Source: Cytophagales bacterium
GTDB taxonomy: Bacteria > Bacteroidota > Bacteroidia > Cytophagales > Bernardetiaceae
DNA length: 64,000 bases
Assembly: GCA_004293815.1 (NCBI GenBank)
Contig: RDZD01000014.1
Location: forward strand, 1-64,000
Reading direction: 5' to 3'
This document shows, piece after piece, positions 16,739 through 26,185 of the stretch. The position numbers were made by a program, and so were the translations under genes. How positions within the stretch are numbered: the first letter of the stretch is position 1; every line of letters begins with the position of its first letter. The notes beneath the pieces are model-generated. The model had not been told where the DNA came from. It searched no databases and was given only the letters and a program-made list of their open reading frames with translations.

Positions 16739-17806
16739 CTAAACACCGTCTTTGAGCCTTTCTGCATTTTCAGCAATACTGAGCTGCTCTATAAATTCTA
16801 GCAAGTCGCCGTCCATAACCGTGGGCAAATTATGTACGCTCATGTTAATTCTGTGGTCTGTTACGCGACTTTGTGGGTAGTTGTAAGTTCTTATTTTTTC
16901 GGAACGGTCGCCAGTTTTAACCATTGTTTTGCGAGCGGCACTCACGGCAGCTGTTTGTTTTTGCATTTCCAAATCATAAAGTCTTGATTTGAGTACTTTT
17001 AAAGCTCTTTCATAGTTTTTTATTTGCGAACGCTCGTCCTGACACTCCACCACCAAGCCAGTTGGGGTGTGGGTTATTCTAACCGCCGATTCCGTTTTAT
17101 TGACGTGCTGCCCACCTGCACCAGATGCTCTAAACACATCTTTTTGAATATCTTTAAGGTCTATGTCAATGGCAACATCTTCTACTTCAGGCAAAACGGC
17201 CACGGTAGCCGCCGAGGTATGTACACGTCCCTGACTTTCGGTGAGAGGCACACGCTGCACACGGTGTACGCCCGATTCATATTTCAATTTACCATAAGCA
17301 CCATAGCCCGACATCATACAAACAACCTCTTTGTAGCCACCAGAAGAGCCTTCTGAGTAGCTAAGTAGTTCAAAATGCCAGTTCATACGCTCCGCAAAGC
17401 GTTGGTACATTCTAAAGAGATCACCAGCAAAAATACCCGCTTCATCACCTCCCGTACCCGCACGAAGTTCTAAAATAGCATTTTTGTCGTCATTGGGATC
17501 TTTAGGAATGAGTAAGGTTTTGAGATCATCTTCTAAGGACTGCTTCTTGGGATCTAGTTCGTCAAGTTCCGCCTTAGCCATTTCTCTAAAATCGGGATCT
17601 TTTTCTTCGCGCAGAACATTCTTGGCACTTTCTATGTTGCCCAAAACGAGCGCATATTCTTCATATTTTACTACAATACGCTCAAGTTCTTTATATTCCT
17701 TGCTCAGTCGCGCATACTCCTTCATATCCTGCATGGCATCTGGCTCGAGCATTAGCCTACCCACTTCTTCAAAACGGGTTTTTATTTCCAGTAACTTATC
17801 TATCAT
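16739..17806 (-). CDS. prfA: Peptide chain release factor 1 (RF1)
   Basis: The 355-residue protein is a class I release factor. The GGQ motif that triggers peptidyl-tRNA hydrolysis is at residues 231-233 in GAGGQHVNKTESAVRITH, and the stop-codon reading loop has RVPLTESQGRVHTS with the PxT tripeptide (187-189) that marks RF1 (UAA/UAG) rather than RF2 (SPF). The acidic ELRAGTGGDEAGIF segment and the C-terminal RSEKIRTYNYPQSRVTDHRI are standard. Length and start (ATG at 17806) are normal. It is monocistronic here; hemK/prmC, a frequent partner, is not adjacent. Confidence 0.97.
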   Translation of the reverse strand: MIDKLLEIKTRFEEVGRLMLEPDAMQDMKEYARLSKEYKELERIVVKYEEYALVLGNIESAKNVLREEKDPDFREMAKAELDELDPKKQSLEDDLKTLLIPKDPNDDKNAILELRAGTGGDEAGIFAGDLFRMYQRFAERMNWHFELLSYSEGSSGGYKEVVCMMSGYGAYGKLKYESGVHRVQRVPLTESQGRVHTSAATVAVLPEVEDVAIDIDLKDIQKDVFRASGAGGQHVNKTESAVRITHTPTGLVVECQDERSQIKNYERALKVLKSRLYDLEMQKQTAAVSAARKTMVKTGDRSEKIRTYNYPQSRVTDHRINMSVHNLPTVMDGDLLEFIEQLSIAENAERLKDGV

Positions 17807-18039
17807 AACGCTGAGCTATATTTTGAAATCAATCTTTCAAATGGACTGCAAATTTAGAGCTTTTTTGACAAAACACAAAAAGCTTGACTTAGTAATCCAA
17901 TAAAAGCCCTGCTTGTTGCGCCAAATAGACCAAGCCTTTGAGGGTAGATTAGTGAATCATATCATTTGGGGATGATGTTTCCCTCTCGCCTGTCAGAGTT
18001 TTAAGAGTCAAATCTTTAGCAAAAATTGAGCCGAATATT

Positions 18040-18070
18040 TTTGTTTTGCATAATTTTATGTCTATATTTG
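18040..18070 (+). promoter_or_regulatory. Putative promoter of the SpoIIE phosphatase gene
   Basis: TTTG at 18040-18043 and TATATTTG at 18063-18070, exactly 19 bp apart, 31 bp before the ATG. This is a perfect fit to the Bacteroidota -33/-7 consensus. Confidence 0.7.
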
Positions 18071-18101
18071 CCTCAAGCATTTTTTTAGATGTATCCTGTT
18101 G

Positions 18102-20201
18102 ATGCAAAATTCCTACACGAACTCTCCTAGTGCGCCTCACAGCCAAGCTCCTTCCTCAAAAAGCTTCCAAAGATTTTTACTTTTGGTTTCGGCTGCAGGG
18201 TGGGTTGTCTTGTTGTTGCTGGGTCTGTTTGATAGCTATGTAACAGAGAATTATAGACATCTGGGACATCAGCTCCTGAAGGGCTTAGCCGTAACTGTTT
18301 TTGTGGTAGCTGCTTACTGGCTAATAGCCAACGCAAAGTCGCCTCGCCAAAACAAAAATGACCTTTATGCGAACCTGCTGAGTAGCTTTTATCTGTGTTT
18401 ATTTTGTTCGCTGAGCGTATGCTTGACGTTTGCGAGCAAATGGCTGATAGAGTCGTATTTGCCAGATTTTGTGAATCAATTGTATGTGCTGCTCTACTAC
18501 GTTGATTTTGGGGTGATTGCAATCATTTTGCTGATTTGTTTTCATAGCTTCAAGCAATTGATATTGATAGAAACCACGCGGATTATCAAAAATCTATGGC
18601 ATTTATTTGAGACAGCTATTCTAGCCACGCTTATAGTCAATTTTTTTGATATAGACATCTATACCGCCGTATTTGTGGTAGTTTTTGTAGCCTTAGGGGC
18701 TATGAGTCTGAGTCTTACCTTCAATTTACGCTGGACTGCACAGTTTGCCAAAGACCAAAAGCTGCGCGCCATTGTTTTTATCATGTTGTTGTGTGTGATG
18801 GTACTCATTTTTGTGTTCAAAATGTCTAGTTATGTGCCTCCTGGAGTTCATATCTTTGAGCCATCCAAAAGTGTTTTCTTTGTTTCCATCACTTTGTTTG
18901 TGCTCACTTATGGCATAGTATCCGTATTGGGTTTAATTTTTAGTTTGCCCATGGCATCAGCATTCAGTACTAAAATAGCTGAGCTTTCTAGTCTCAGAAT
19001 GCTTAATGAGTCGCTGCTAGATGGCAGTAATGCACAAAAAGTTTATTTAGAAATCCTAGACTCAGCCCTCACCGGAACCTCCTCTGATGCAGGCTGGCTT
19101 GAGGTTCGCACCAACAGAATTTATAACTACGATGAGGCCAGCAGCAGCGATTTAATTGTGGCCAAAATAAAAACTTCTCAAGCTCAGACTATCATTGAGC
19201 TATTGAAGCAAACAGGTTACAGCCATGAAAGAGCTATACGCTTCACGGGGCAAAGCTTGGGGGCTGCTGTAGCACCTTTTCAATCCATTATCTGTATTCC
19301 TCTCATTGCCAACAAATTGCCATTGGGTTCTTTGGTCTTGCTCCGTTATGAGGCCAATGCCTACGATGCCAGTATGGCCTTATCCATCAATCACCTCACA
19401 CAACAAGCCAGCTTGGCCATTCGTAACTTTAAGCTACTTGAGCAGGCCGTAGACACAGAACGTTACAAGGAAGAACTCAAAATTGCGCATCACGTTCAAA
19501 ATAGCCTCTTGCCCAAATCTTTTGATGCGGAAGGCTGTTTTGAGGTAGCGGTTCATACTTTTTCTGCCGATGTGGTGGGGGGCGACTACTACGACTACTA
19601 TAAGATTAACCACAGTAAATATGCGGTCATTATTGGCGACGTGTCGGGTAACGGTACTTCGGCCGCTTTTCACATGGCGCAGATGAAGGGCATTTTTCAT
19701 TCCTTGGTGCGCTTTGATCCAGCCCCCAATGATTTTTTTAATTATGCCAATGATGCCTTAGCCAGCTGCTTGGAAAAAAAGCAGTTCATCACAGCCACCT
19801 ACCTAGTCATAGATTCTGAAAACCATAAAATTTATTTTTCCAGAGCTGGACATTGCCCTACCATTTATTACAGCTCTCAAACCAAAACAGCGGAGCTCAT
19901 AGAAGGGCGCGGTTTGGGCTTGGGCATTCTTCGTTCACAAAAGTATGCGCAATACTCCACCACCATCGTACAGGATTATCAAAAAGGGGATAAACTGTTG
20001 CTCTTCACCGATGGGATTTCGGAAGCTCGATCTCGAAGCTCTGACGAGGAGTATGGCCATGAGCGCATGAGGGTGTTTTTAGAAACTTACCAAGAAACTT
20101 CACCCCAAGACTTTTGTACTCAGCTTGTGGCAGATATGGCCAAATTCACCGCTGGAACCATGCCCAAAGATGATTTTACAATCATGTTTATTTGTTTCTA
20201 A
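18102..20201 (+). CDS. Membrane-bound PP2C-type (SpoIIE) serine phosphatase with GAF domain
   Basis: From the ATG at 18102 (a TTG just upstream is discounted) the product has 699 residues. Residues ~25-290 hold about eight hydrophobic segments. A GAF-like region follows (~300-450, with DAGWLEVRTN and IICIPLIANKLPLGSLVLL). A short coiled linker (YKEELKIAHHVQNSLLP) leads to the SpoIIE phosphatase domain (~470-699) with the metal-binding DVVGGDYYDYY, VIIGDVSGNGTSAAF, TATYLVID, SRAGHCP and LLLFTDGISEARS. Such enzymes dephosphorylate anti-anti-sigma-like proteins or diguanylate-independent partner switches; no STAS or anti-sigma gene is adjacent, so the target is unknown. The sensory input is probably the membrane part. 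Confidence 0.92.
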   Translation: MQNSYTNSPSAPHSQAPSSKSFQRFLLLVSAAGWVVLLLLGLFDSYVTENYRHLGHQLLKGLAVTVFVVAAYWLIANAKSPRQNKNDLYANLLSSFYLCLFCSLSVCLTFASKWLIESYLPDFVNQLYVLLYYVDFGVIAIILLICFHSFKQLILIETTRIIKNLWHLFETAILATLIVNFFDIDIYTAVFVVVFVALGAMSLSLTFNLRWTAQFAKDQKLRAIVFIMLLCVMVLIFVFKMSSYVPPGVHIFEPSKSVFFVSITLFVLTYGIVSVLGLIFSLPMASAFSTKIAELSSLRMLNESLLDGSNAQKVYLEILDSALTGTSSDAGWLEVRTNRIYNYDEASSSDLIVAKIKTSQAQTIIELLKQTGYSHERAIRFTGQSLGAAVAPFQSIICIPLIANKLPLGSLVLLRYEANAYDASMALSINHLTQQASLAIRNFKLLEQAVDTERYKEELKIAHHVQNSLLPKSFDAEGCFEVAVHTFSADVVGGDYYDYYKINHSKYAVIIGDVSGNGTSAAFHMAQMKGIFHSLVRFDPAPNDFFNYANDALASCLEKKQFITATYLVIDSENHKIYFSRAGHCPTIYYSSQTKTAELIEGRGLGLGILRSQKYAQYSTTIVQDYQKGDKLLLFTDGISEARSRSSDEEYGHERMRVFLETYQETSPQDFCTQLVADMAKFTAGTMPKDDFTIMFICF

Positions 20202-20252
20202 AATCTTTAACCTTTTTGAGTCAAAGGCTTGGCTGTAAATATCAGCAAATTA

Positions 20253-20284
20253 TTTGCGAAATGAGCAGATTAATCCTAGATTTG
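20253..20284 (+). promoter_or_regulatory. Putative promoter of the FAH-family gene
   Basis: TTTG at 20253-20256 and TAGATTTG at 20277-20284, 20 bp apart, about 50 bp before the ATG at 20334. Confidence 0.6.
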
Positions 20285-20333
20285 CGCGTTCTCTTGTTTA
20301 AATAGGGCAATTTTTAATACACATAAAATTGGT

Positions 20334-20945
20334 ATGAAAATCATAGGAGTAGGCCGCAACTATGTGGCGCATATAGCAGAGCTTAAAAACGAAAAACCTG
20401 ATGCACCTGTCGTTTTTTTGAAGCCAGATACTGCTCTTTTGCGTCAAAACGCCCCTTTCTACTATCCAGACTACTCCAAAGATATTCATTTTGAGTGTGA
20501 ACTGGTGTTACGCATCAACCGCGAAGGCAAGCACATCAAGCCTGAATTTGCCTTCAAATACTGCCAAGAAATAGGCTTGGGTATAGACTTTACGGCAAGA
20601 GACCTCCAAGAAAAAGCAAAAGAAAAACGCCTTCCTTGGGCTATTTCTAAAGGGTTTGATGGTTCTGCGCCTGTTTCTCAGTTTGTACCGCTCTCAAACT
20701 TTGCTGACAATAAAAATATTGGATTTCATTTGCTTGTCAATGGTCAAAAACGCCAAGAAGGCAATACTTCACAAATGATTTGGTCTTTTGCTGAGATTAT
20801 TAGCTATGTTTCTACGTTTTTTACGCTCAAAGTGGGTGATATGATCTTTACTGGCACTCCTGCGGGCGTAGGACCTGTGCAGATAGGCGACCGTCTCGAG
20901 GGATTTATAGAAACCAAAAAATTCTTAGATTTTGAAGTGAAGTAA
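20334..20945 (+). CDS. Fumarylacetoacetate hydrolase (FAH) family protein
   Basis: The 203-residue protein is a short FAH-fold enzyme. Visible family features are the start KIIGVGRNYVAHIAEL, PVVFLKPDTALL, the metal ligands in HFECELVLRI (E-x-E), GLGIDFTARDLQ (D), and KGFDGSAPVS, and the C-terminal FTLKVGDMIFTGTPAGVGPVQIGDRLEG. Members of this size include acylpyruvases and oxaloacetate tautomerase/decarboxylase (FAHD1-like); substrate cannot be told from sequence. The C-terminus leads into an operon-like spacing of about 70 bp with the glycosyltransferase-like gene. Confidence 0.9.
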   Translation: MKIIGVGRNYVAHIAELKNEKPDAPVVFLKPDTALLRQNAPFYYPDYSKDIHFECELVLRINREGKHIKPEFAFKYCQEIGLGIDFTARDLQEKAKEKRLPWAISKGFDGSAPVSQFVPLSNFADNKNIGFHLLVNGQKRQEGNTSQMIWSFAEIISYVSTFFTLKVGDMIFTGTPAGVGPVQIGDRLEGFIETKKFLDFEVK

Positions 20946-21016
20946 GTGCTTTTTCTCCTAAGAGATGCCTATACAACCCAAATAAAAAATGATAGTAACC
21001 CAAACGTCTGCCAAAG

Positions 21017-22690
21017 ATGACTGCCAAGAAAGATCCTAAAAATACCAAACACAAACCCCAAGAGCCTAAAAGAACGCCTCTTGTCAAAGCTGATAACACG
21101 CCTAAAAAGCCAGAAGACAAGCCCAAAGGGCCAGATCCTGACTTTGGGATATCGGGCAACATGCTGCTCATCATCACATTGACTTTGGCGGTGCTGTATT
21201 TTTTATTCTCGCTGCGCTCAGAAGGCTTCTACCAACAAGACGAGGCGGCTCACTACCTTTCCATGAAGCGGTTTTGGCACAATCCAAATCTAGCACTCTC
21301 TAACTGGGAAAAGCCAGGTTTTAAGCTAGTTTATGCTCTTCCTGCTTTGCTCGGAAGTACTTTTGTTAAATTTGTAAACTGTCTCTTTGCGGCTTTTTCT
21401 TGCTTTTTTGCTTACAGAGTGGCTGAATCCTATAAAGTCAAAATTCCTCTGATAGCCTTTATCCTATTGGCTACTCAGCCTTTTTGGGTTTTATTGTCTT
21501 TTAGAAATTACTCAGAACTTTTGTCTGCATTTTTGATTATTTTTGGCCTATACTGGCATCGCAAAGCGCAGTTTTATGTATCAGCACTTGTCATTTCTTA
21601 TGTAGCCTTTGTCAGGCAGGAGTTTTATCCATTTTTGGCTCTTTATGGCCTTTATTTGCTATGGCAGAAGCAGTTTGTGGCAGCAGTCTTGTTGGCCGTT
21701 TTTCCTTTGGTACACAACACTTGGGGCTGGGCTGTTAGCTCAGATCCCCTCTATTTGCTCAATCAGATTTTGAAGGCGAACAAAGAGATAGGCGACAACT
21801 ACCCGCGTCAGGGTTTTGAGCACTACTTTTTAATGTCGGGAACGATTTATGGTGGGCTGGCACTCACGTGCTTGATAGCGTATTTTGCCATTAAAATATT
21901 GCAAAAGAAGGCAGCAGAATGGTTTTTGATAGTGCCTACCCTACTTTATTTTCTCATGTACTGTGTCTTCAATATACAGTCCTATCCTATGGGCCCTTCC
22001 ACAGCAGGCAATTTGCGTTATTTGATTATTATCAGTCCACTTATTGCGGTTATAGGTGCTTTGGCGGTATCGGAATACAAGAGTACAGAAGGCGGCTGGC
22101 GTATATTGTATGGTTTGTTACCTTTCATGTTCTTGTTTGGCATTTACATGACTTATGAGCATAACAACATTGTTTTGGTGGAAGAGATACGAGATTTCAA
22201 GCCGCTGTTTGGGGTTATTTTGGCCATGCTTCTTCTTCTTCTGCCCCTCAACAACAAGCAGCATGTTTTTTCTTTTACGGGCGCAAGTCTTTTTATGGCC
22301 TTGATTTTGGTGAGACCCTTGCCTCTTTCGGAAGAAGATAAAACCTGTCAAAGACTAGCGAAATGGTTTTTGAAATACGAAGAAGAACAGAAAACACTCA
22401 AAAAACCTATAGGTCAGATATTTGTGAATCATAGCATGTTCTATTATTTTGCGGATCGCATTCCAGAAAGTTTTGAGAAGACCGCTCAAGGCATGAATAA
22501 AGGCAGTGTGGAAAAAGCCCAAAAGGGTGATATCCTAATATGGGATTCTCACTACTGTATTTATCACGAAAAACGCCGTCCAAATGGCGTGTCTTATGAA
22601 AGCCTGATGACCTTGGGGCAGTATCCGCCACTCTATGAGCAGAGAGCTGCCGACAACACGTTTGCCGCGACAGTGGTTGTCAAGAAGTAG
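21017..22690 (+). CDS. Polytopic membrane glycosyltransferase (GT39/ArnT-like)
   Basis: The 557-residue protein starts with a lysine/proline-rich cytoplasmic tail of about 50 residues, then a first membrane helix (MLLIITLTLAVLYFLFSL). The periplasmic loop SEGFYQQDEAAHYLSMKRFW has the acidic DE pair used by GT-C glycosyltransferases of the PMT/ArnT group, which transfer sugars from polyprenyl-phosphate carriers. Roughly ten further hydrophobic segments follow, then a C-terminal soluble domain (residues ~440-557). The acceptor (protein, lipid A or polysaccharide) is unknown. The soluble tail with HSMFYYFADRIPESF is also seen in related uncharacterised Bacteroidota proteins. Confidence 0.75.
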   Translation: MTAKKDPKNTKHKPQEPKRTPLVKADNTPKKPEDKPKGPDPDFGISGNMLLIITLTLAVLYFLFSLRSEGFYQQDEAAHYLSMKRFWHNPNLALSNWEKPGFKLVYALPALLGSTFVKFVNCLFAAFSCFFAYRVAESYKVKIPLIAFILLATQPFWVLLSFRNYSELLSAFLIIFGLYWHRKAQFYVSALVISYVAFVRQEFYPFLALYGLYLLWQKQFVAAVLLAVFPLVHNTWGWAVSSDPLYLLNQILKANKEIGDNYPRQGFEHYFLMSGTIYGGLALTCLIAYFAIKILQKKAAEWFLIVPTLLYFLMYCVFNIQSYPMGPSTAGNLRYLIIISPLIAVIGALAVSEYKSTEGGWRILYGLLPFMFLFGIYMTYEHNNIVLVEEIRDFKPLFGVILAMLLLLLPLNNKQHVFSFTGASLFMALILVRPLPLSEEDKTCQRLAKWFLKYEEEQKTLKKPIGQIFVNHSMFYYFADRIPESFEKTAQGMNKGSVEKAQKGDILIWDSHYCIYHEKRRPNGVSYESLMTLGQYPPLYEQRAADNTFAATVVVKK

Positions 22691-22769
22691 GCTTTGGTAG
22701 CCTTAGGCGCGTTATACTTGGACGAGGCCAAAGCAATTGATTTTTTTTAGAATAAAAAAGTGAAATGGA

Positions 22770-22800
22770 TTTGTTTTCTTGGTCTTATGCACTACTTTTG
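22770..22800 (+). promoter_or_regulatory. Putative promoter of atpA
   Basis: TTTG at 22770-22773 and TACTTTTG at 22793-22800, 19 bp apart: a perfect match to the Bacteroidota consensus, about 60 bp before the atpA ATG. It indicates that atpA is transcribed on its own here. Confidence 0.75.
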
Positions 22801-22860
22801 CGCTGCAAAAATGCGCCTGTGGCGTAAGCATTATTCTCTAAAGTAAAAATTGATAAAAAA

Positions 22861-24441
22861 ATGGCTCAAGTAAGACCCGACGAAGTATCGGCCATTCTGC
22901 GCGAACAGCTTTCTGGCTTTAAAACAGAAGCCGAACTCGAGGAGGTGGGTACGGTTCTCCAAGTAGGAGACGGCGTAGCACGCATTTATGGACTCAACAA
23001 AGTACAATCTGGTGAGTTGATAGAATTCTATAACGGTACCAAAGGCATCGTTCTGAACTTAGAAGAAGACAACGTAGGTGCTGTACTTTTCGGTGATTCG
23101 AGTGCTATCCGCGAGGGAGACTCTGTGAAACGCACAGGCCAAATTGCCTCCGTAAAAGTGGGCGAAAGTATGCTTGGTCGTGTGGTAAACACGCTTGGTT
23201 TGCCCATAGACGGCAAAGGCCCCTTGAGTGGCGACCTCTACGAGATGCCTATTGAGCGTAAAGCTCCAGGCGTAATTTTTAGAGAGCCTGTAAAAGAGCC
23301 GCTTCAAACTGGCTTAAAATCTGTAGATGCTATGGTTCCTATTGGTCGTGGTCAGCGTGAGTTGATTATCGGCGACCGCCAAACGGGCAAAACAGCCGTT
23401 GCTTTGGACACCATCATCAACCAAAAAGAATTTTATGATAGCGGCAAGCCCGTTTTTTGTATCTATGTGGCCATCGGCCAAAAAGCCTCTACTGTTGCGA
23501 GTGTTGTAGCTTCTTTGGAGCGTTATGGAGCTATGGCCTACACCGTTGTGGTAGCGGCTTCAGCTTCTGAACCTGCGCCAATGCAGTTTTTTGCTCCATT
23601 TACTGGTGCTGCTATTGGTGAGTTCTTCCGTGACACAGGTCGTGCGGCTTTGGTAGTTTATGATGACCTTTCCAAGCAAGCTGTGGCTTATCGTGAAGTG
23701 TCTTTGCTTTTGCGTCGTCCACCAGGACGTGAAGCCTATCCAGGTGATGTGTTCTACTTGCACTCTCGTTTGTTGGAACGTGCAGCTAAGATCAACAGTG
23801 ACCAAGAAGTGGCTAAAAATATGAACGACTTGCCTGAGTCGCTCAAGCATCTTGTAAAGGGCGGTGGTTCTTTGACGGCTTTGCCTATCATTGAAACACA
23901 AGCGGGTGACGTTTCTGCCTATATTCCTACCAACGTGATTTCTATCACAGATGGACAAATATTTTTGGAAACCAACCTCTTTAACTCTGGTGTGCGTCCC
24001 GCTATCAACGTAGGTATTTCGGTATCGCGTGTGGGTGGTTCGGCTCAAATCAAAACCATGAAAAAGGTGGCAGGTACTTTAAAACTGGATCAAGCACAAT
24101 TCCGCGAATTGGAAGCCTTTGCAAAGTTTGGTTCTGATTTGGATAAAACTACCCAAATGGTTATTGATCGTGGCCGCCGCAACACCGAAGTGTTGAAGCA
24201 AAAGCAGTTTTCGCCAATGAAAGTAGAAAACCAAGTAGCCATAGTTATTGCTTCTACGAACGGCTTTTTGGACAGCGTACCTGTGGAAAAAGTGCGTGAA
24301 TTTGAAGTAGATTTCCATGAGTACATGGATAAGAACGAGAAAGGCATTCTTGACGGCCTCAAAACAGGTAAATATGACGACGGTGTTCGCGATGCTATTA
24401 AGGCTATCTGCAACACATTGAGCAAAAAATACGCTAAGTAA
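22861..24441 (+). CDS. atpA: ATP synthase F1 subunit alpha
   Basis: The 526-residue protein is the alpha subunit of the F1 catalytic head. The Walker A loop GDRQTGKT is at 171-178, the family motif [45 protein letters not shown] is intact, and [17 protein letters not shown] is the ATPase alpha/beta signature. Subunit alpha binds nucleotide without catalysis and forms the hexamer with beta. The gene has its own promoter and a strong terminator and lies 18.5 kb from atpE-atpF-atpH in this window. In most Bacteroidota atpA follows atpH directly, so the operon has been split here. The beta and gamma genes are not in the window. Confidence 0.98.
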   Translation: MAQVRPDEVSAILREQLSGFKTEAELEEVGTVLQVGDGVARIYGLNKVQSGELIEFYNGTKGIVLNLEEDNVGAVLFGDSSAIREGDSVKRTGQIASVKVGESMLGRVVNTLGLPIDGKGPLSGDLYEMPIERKAPGVIFREPVKEPLQTGLKSVDAMVPIGRGQRELIIGDRQTGKTAVALDTIINQKEFYDSGKPVFCIYVAIGQKASTVASVVASLERYGAMAYTVVVAASASEPAPMQFFAPFTGAAIGEFFRDTGRAALVVYDDLSKQAVAYREVSLLLRRPPGREAYPGDVFYLHSRLLERAAKINSDQEVAKNMNDLPESLKHLVKGGGSLTALPIIETQAGDVSAYIPTNVISITDGQIFLETNLFNSGVRPAINVGISVSRVGGSAQIKTMKKVAGTLKLDQAQFRELEAFAKFGSDLDKTTQMVIDRGRRNTEVLKQKQFSPMKVENQVAIVIASTNGFLDSVPVEKVREFEVDFHEYMDKNEKGILDGLKTGKYDDGVRDAIKAICNTLSKKYAK

Positions 24442-24459
24442 GGCTCAAGCTTGCGCCCA

Positions 24460-24502
24460 ATAAAAAAAGACTGTCTATACTACTTAGGCGGTCTTTTTTT
24501 AT
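24460..24502. terminator. Strong bidirectional terminator after atpA
   Basis: A 12-bp perfect stem (ATAAAAAAAGAC at 24460-24471 with GTCTTTTTTTAT at 24491-24502), extended inward by G-T pairs, with T-runs on both strands. It serves atpA. Confidence 0.85.
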
Positions 24503-24558
24503 TTTGTAGCAATACCAAATAGTTAAGCCCTAGAAAACGCTTGAGTCATCTAGGACGC

Positions 24559-24575
24559 AAGGTCTCCGAGACCTT
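24559..24575. repeat. Short perfect palindrome, REP-like
   Basis: AAGGTCTC and GAGACCTT flank a single C (24559-24575), followed by ATAGGG and a T7 run at 24582-24588. The motif looks like a dispersed palindromic element or a second terminator. Only one copy is seen in the window. Confidence 0.4.
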
Positions 24576-24639
24576 ATAGGGTTTTTTTAGGGCGATAATT
24601 TTTTGAATAATTTGCATTGTTTTTTTGTTTAAAGGTTTA

Positions 24640-25227
24640 TTATTTAACCAGATAATAGACAAGATGATTACCTGTATACTTCCAGTTGCTGGGTTCCTTG
24701 ATGGAGGCTCTGTAAAACATAAAAATGAGCTGTTCGCCTGAAGAACAGAGAAAGCTTTGCCGACGGAAAAGTATAGTATCTTTTTCTATGTCATCGTATA
24801 ATTTACTAGTGAACTCCGCACAAAACTTTCCCCATTCATTGCGCTTGATTTCGTATTTATAAATACCCACGCGCTTCATGTACAGCTGTCTTGTATCCCA
24901 GTTCATGGTTTTTTCAAAGAAAGCCGCCGAATCACCTTCCTGAAAGACCATTGTTATAGAGCCCGGTGAGTTGCGGCGAAAAATAGTATCTTTGACAAAG
25001 TCGTCATAAATACGTGCGCCATAATACCACCAAGTTCTATTTTGCAGGGCAATGCGGAACTGGTCTGCGCTCGGGAAGTCTAGGGCATCGTAGCCTCTGC
25101 AAAAAGCCGTTGAGTCGAGAGGGATGGGCACAGAAGGCTCCTCTTCCTTCTCGCGGCAAGAACCCGCATACAACATCAGCCCACACAGCAGCAAAGCCAT
25201 GAGACCATAATTTTTGAAAACAGTCAT
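24640..25227 (-). CDS. Putative lipoprotein of unknown function
   Basis: The 195-residue product opens MTVFKNYGLMALLLCGLMLY followed by AGSC, a lipobox with C24 as the modified residue. A charged EKEEEPSVPIP linker leads into a mature domain of about 150 residues with several aromatic-rich beta-like stretches (TWWYYGARIYDDFVK, GSITMVFQEGDSAAFFEKTM, WGKFCAEFTSKLYDD) and a conserved-looking YLVK end. No family is recognised. It is monocistronic, with a T-rich stretch before its stop. The location is probably the inner face of the outer membrane or the surface. Confidence 0.75.
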   Translation of the reverse strand: MTVFKNYGLMALLLCGLMLYAGSCREKEEEPSVPIPLDSTAFCRGYDALDFPSADQFRIALQNRTWWYYGARIYDDFVKDTIFRRNSPGSITMVFQEGDSAAFFEKTMNWDTRQLYMKRVGIYKYEIKRNEWGKFCAEFTSKLYDDIEKDTILFRRQSFLCSSGEQLIFMFYRASIKEPSNWKYTGNHLVYYLVK

Positions 25228-25992
25228 AAAATTTAAAGGGGTTTAAAAAAAGAAAAAGAAAGCGTAGTCATAGGTTGTATGTGCTCAAAAGGCTGTCATA
25301 AAAATACAGCGATTTGTATAAAAAAAACAAAGTCTTTTAGTGCAAGATAAGCAATCTAAGAGAAATTTGTTATCAAAATAACGCTTGAGCCTCAGAATTT
25401 GTTCTTAATTGTATGTATTTTTTGTGCCAGTAAAAACAGAGGCAAACTCCGGGTCTATCGCACTGTGGCGGTAACCTTCAAAATGGCCGACCGTTGCCAG
25501 AACCGTGTTATATAATCTTTATGGGCAGTTGTGCCAACCGCGGCGAGCCTTTATTGGGAGCTTGGCTACCAGGCCCTTAGACGCTCATAGGAGGTTTTTT
25601 TAAAACTTCAGGAGAAAATGTAGAGCAATACGCGCCAAGAGCTTTCCAATCAACTAAAAAAAATGCTATGATAATTCATTTAGAGCCCATACAGCTGTAA
25701 GTATTTTTATAAAATAAACAAAATATTTGGGATAGGATTCTTAAAAAAACAATACGTGAAGAATTATCCTACTCAAATGTGCAAGTTGCTCTAACAGTGC
25801 ATTTTATCAAAAAGCTGTTTTAATATACTTTAGACTACCTCTAATGGCTTTGAATAAACTACACAACATATAGATAAATTATCCTAAAAATGAATAATAA
25901 ATATATAAAACATTACGCAAATTTTGCACCATAAAAATTAAAGGTAGTTAAATCAGACAGAGAGATTATGTCAAAAACTATCTTTGTGTTGT
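25228..25992. other. Long non-coding stretch with a possible gene remnant
   Basis: About 765 bp without an intact gene. A GC-richer patch at about 25410-25610 differs from its AT-rich surroundings. On the minus strand it contains a short reading stretch that ends at about 25411 and reads TVLATVGHFEGYRHSAIDPE..., without a start codon. It looks like the end of a lost gene; its family is not recognised. The remainder is AT-rich and featureless. Confidence 0.35.
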
Positions 25993-26079
25993 GCTTAACC
26001 TAACCCTTCTTCCCATGCGCATTTCACTCGTTTTTCTACTTCTTTTTTGTTGCTCTGCGGCTTGCTGGGCACAACAAGA
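25993..26079 (+). repeat. Signal-peptide cassette, copy 1 (87 bp)
   Basis: This segment covers the leader GCTTAACCTAACCCTTCTTC, the ATG at 26015 and the signal peptide MRISLVFLLLFCCSAACWA plus QQ. It is identical over 87 bp to 28716-28802 and matches 29484-29548 (65 bp, one mismatch). Confidence 0.95.
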
Positions 26080-26173
26080 GACGCTAACGCTGCTCATCAA
26101 TTTCACCTTCAGGCCAGCCCAGTGGCGCATATCGCTTTGTACTTTGCTTTTTGAATCCTTTTGTAACCTTTAA
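26015..26173 (+). pseudogene. Deletion-fusion remnant of a surface beta-barrel gene
   Basis: The signal peptide MRISLVFLLLFCCSAACWAQ is joined directly to the last ~30 codons of a gene like the one at 29484-30194, in the wrong frame. Read in the original frame, the tail would be DANAAHQFHLQASPVAHIAL plus YFAF, closely matching the intact paralogue's end (DANAAHQFHLQSNPVAHVAL plus YFGF). The nucleotide similarity to 30122-30200 is high. About 0.55 kb of gene body has been lost. The resulting 52-residue open frame is probably not functional. Confidence 0.85.
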
Positions 26174-26185
26174 ATCCTGAATTTT

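Noticed and set aside
18127-18522. 131-codon antisense frame at the start of the SpoIIE phosphatase gene
   Set aside because: It is opposite the membrane-domain coding sequence, and no independent promoter or motif is seen.
23560-24048. 162-codon antisense frame in atpA
   Set aside because: It is opposite a highly conserved gene, and codon bias explains the open frame.
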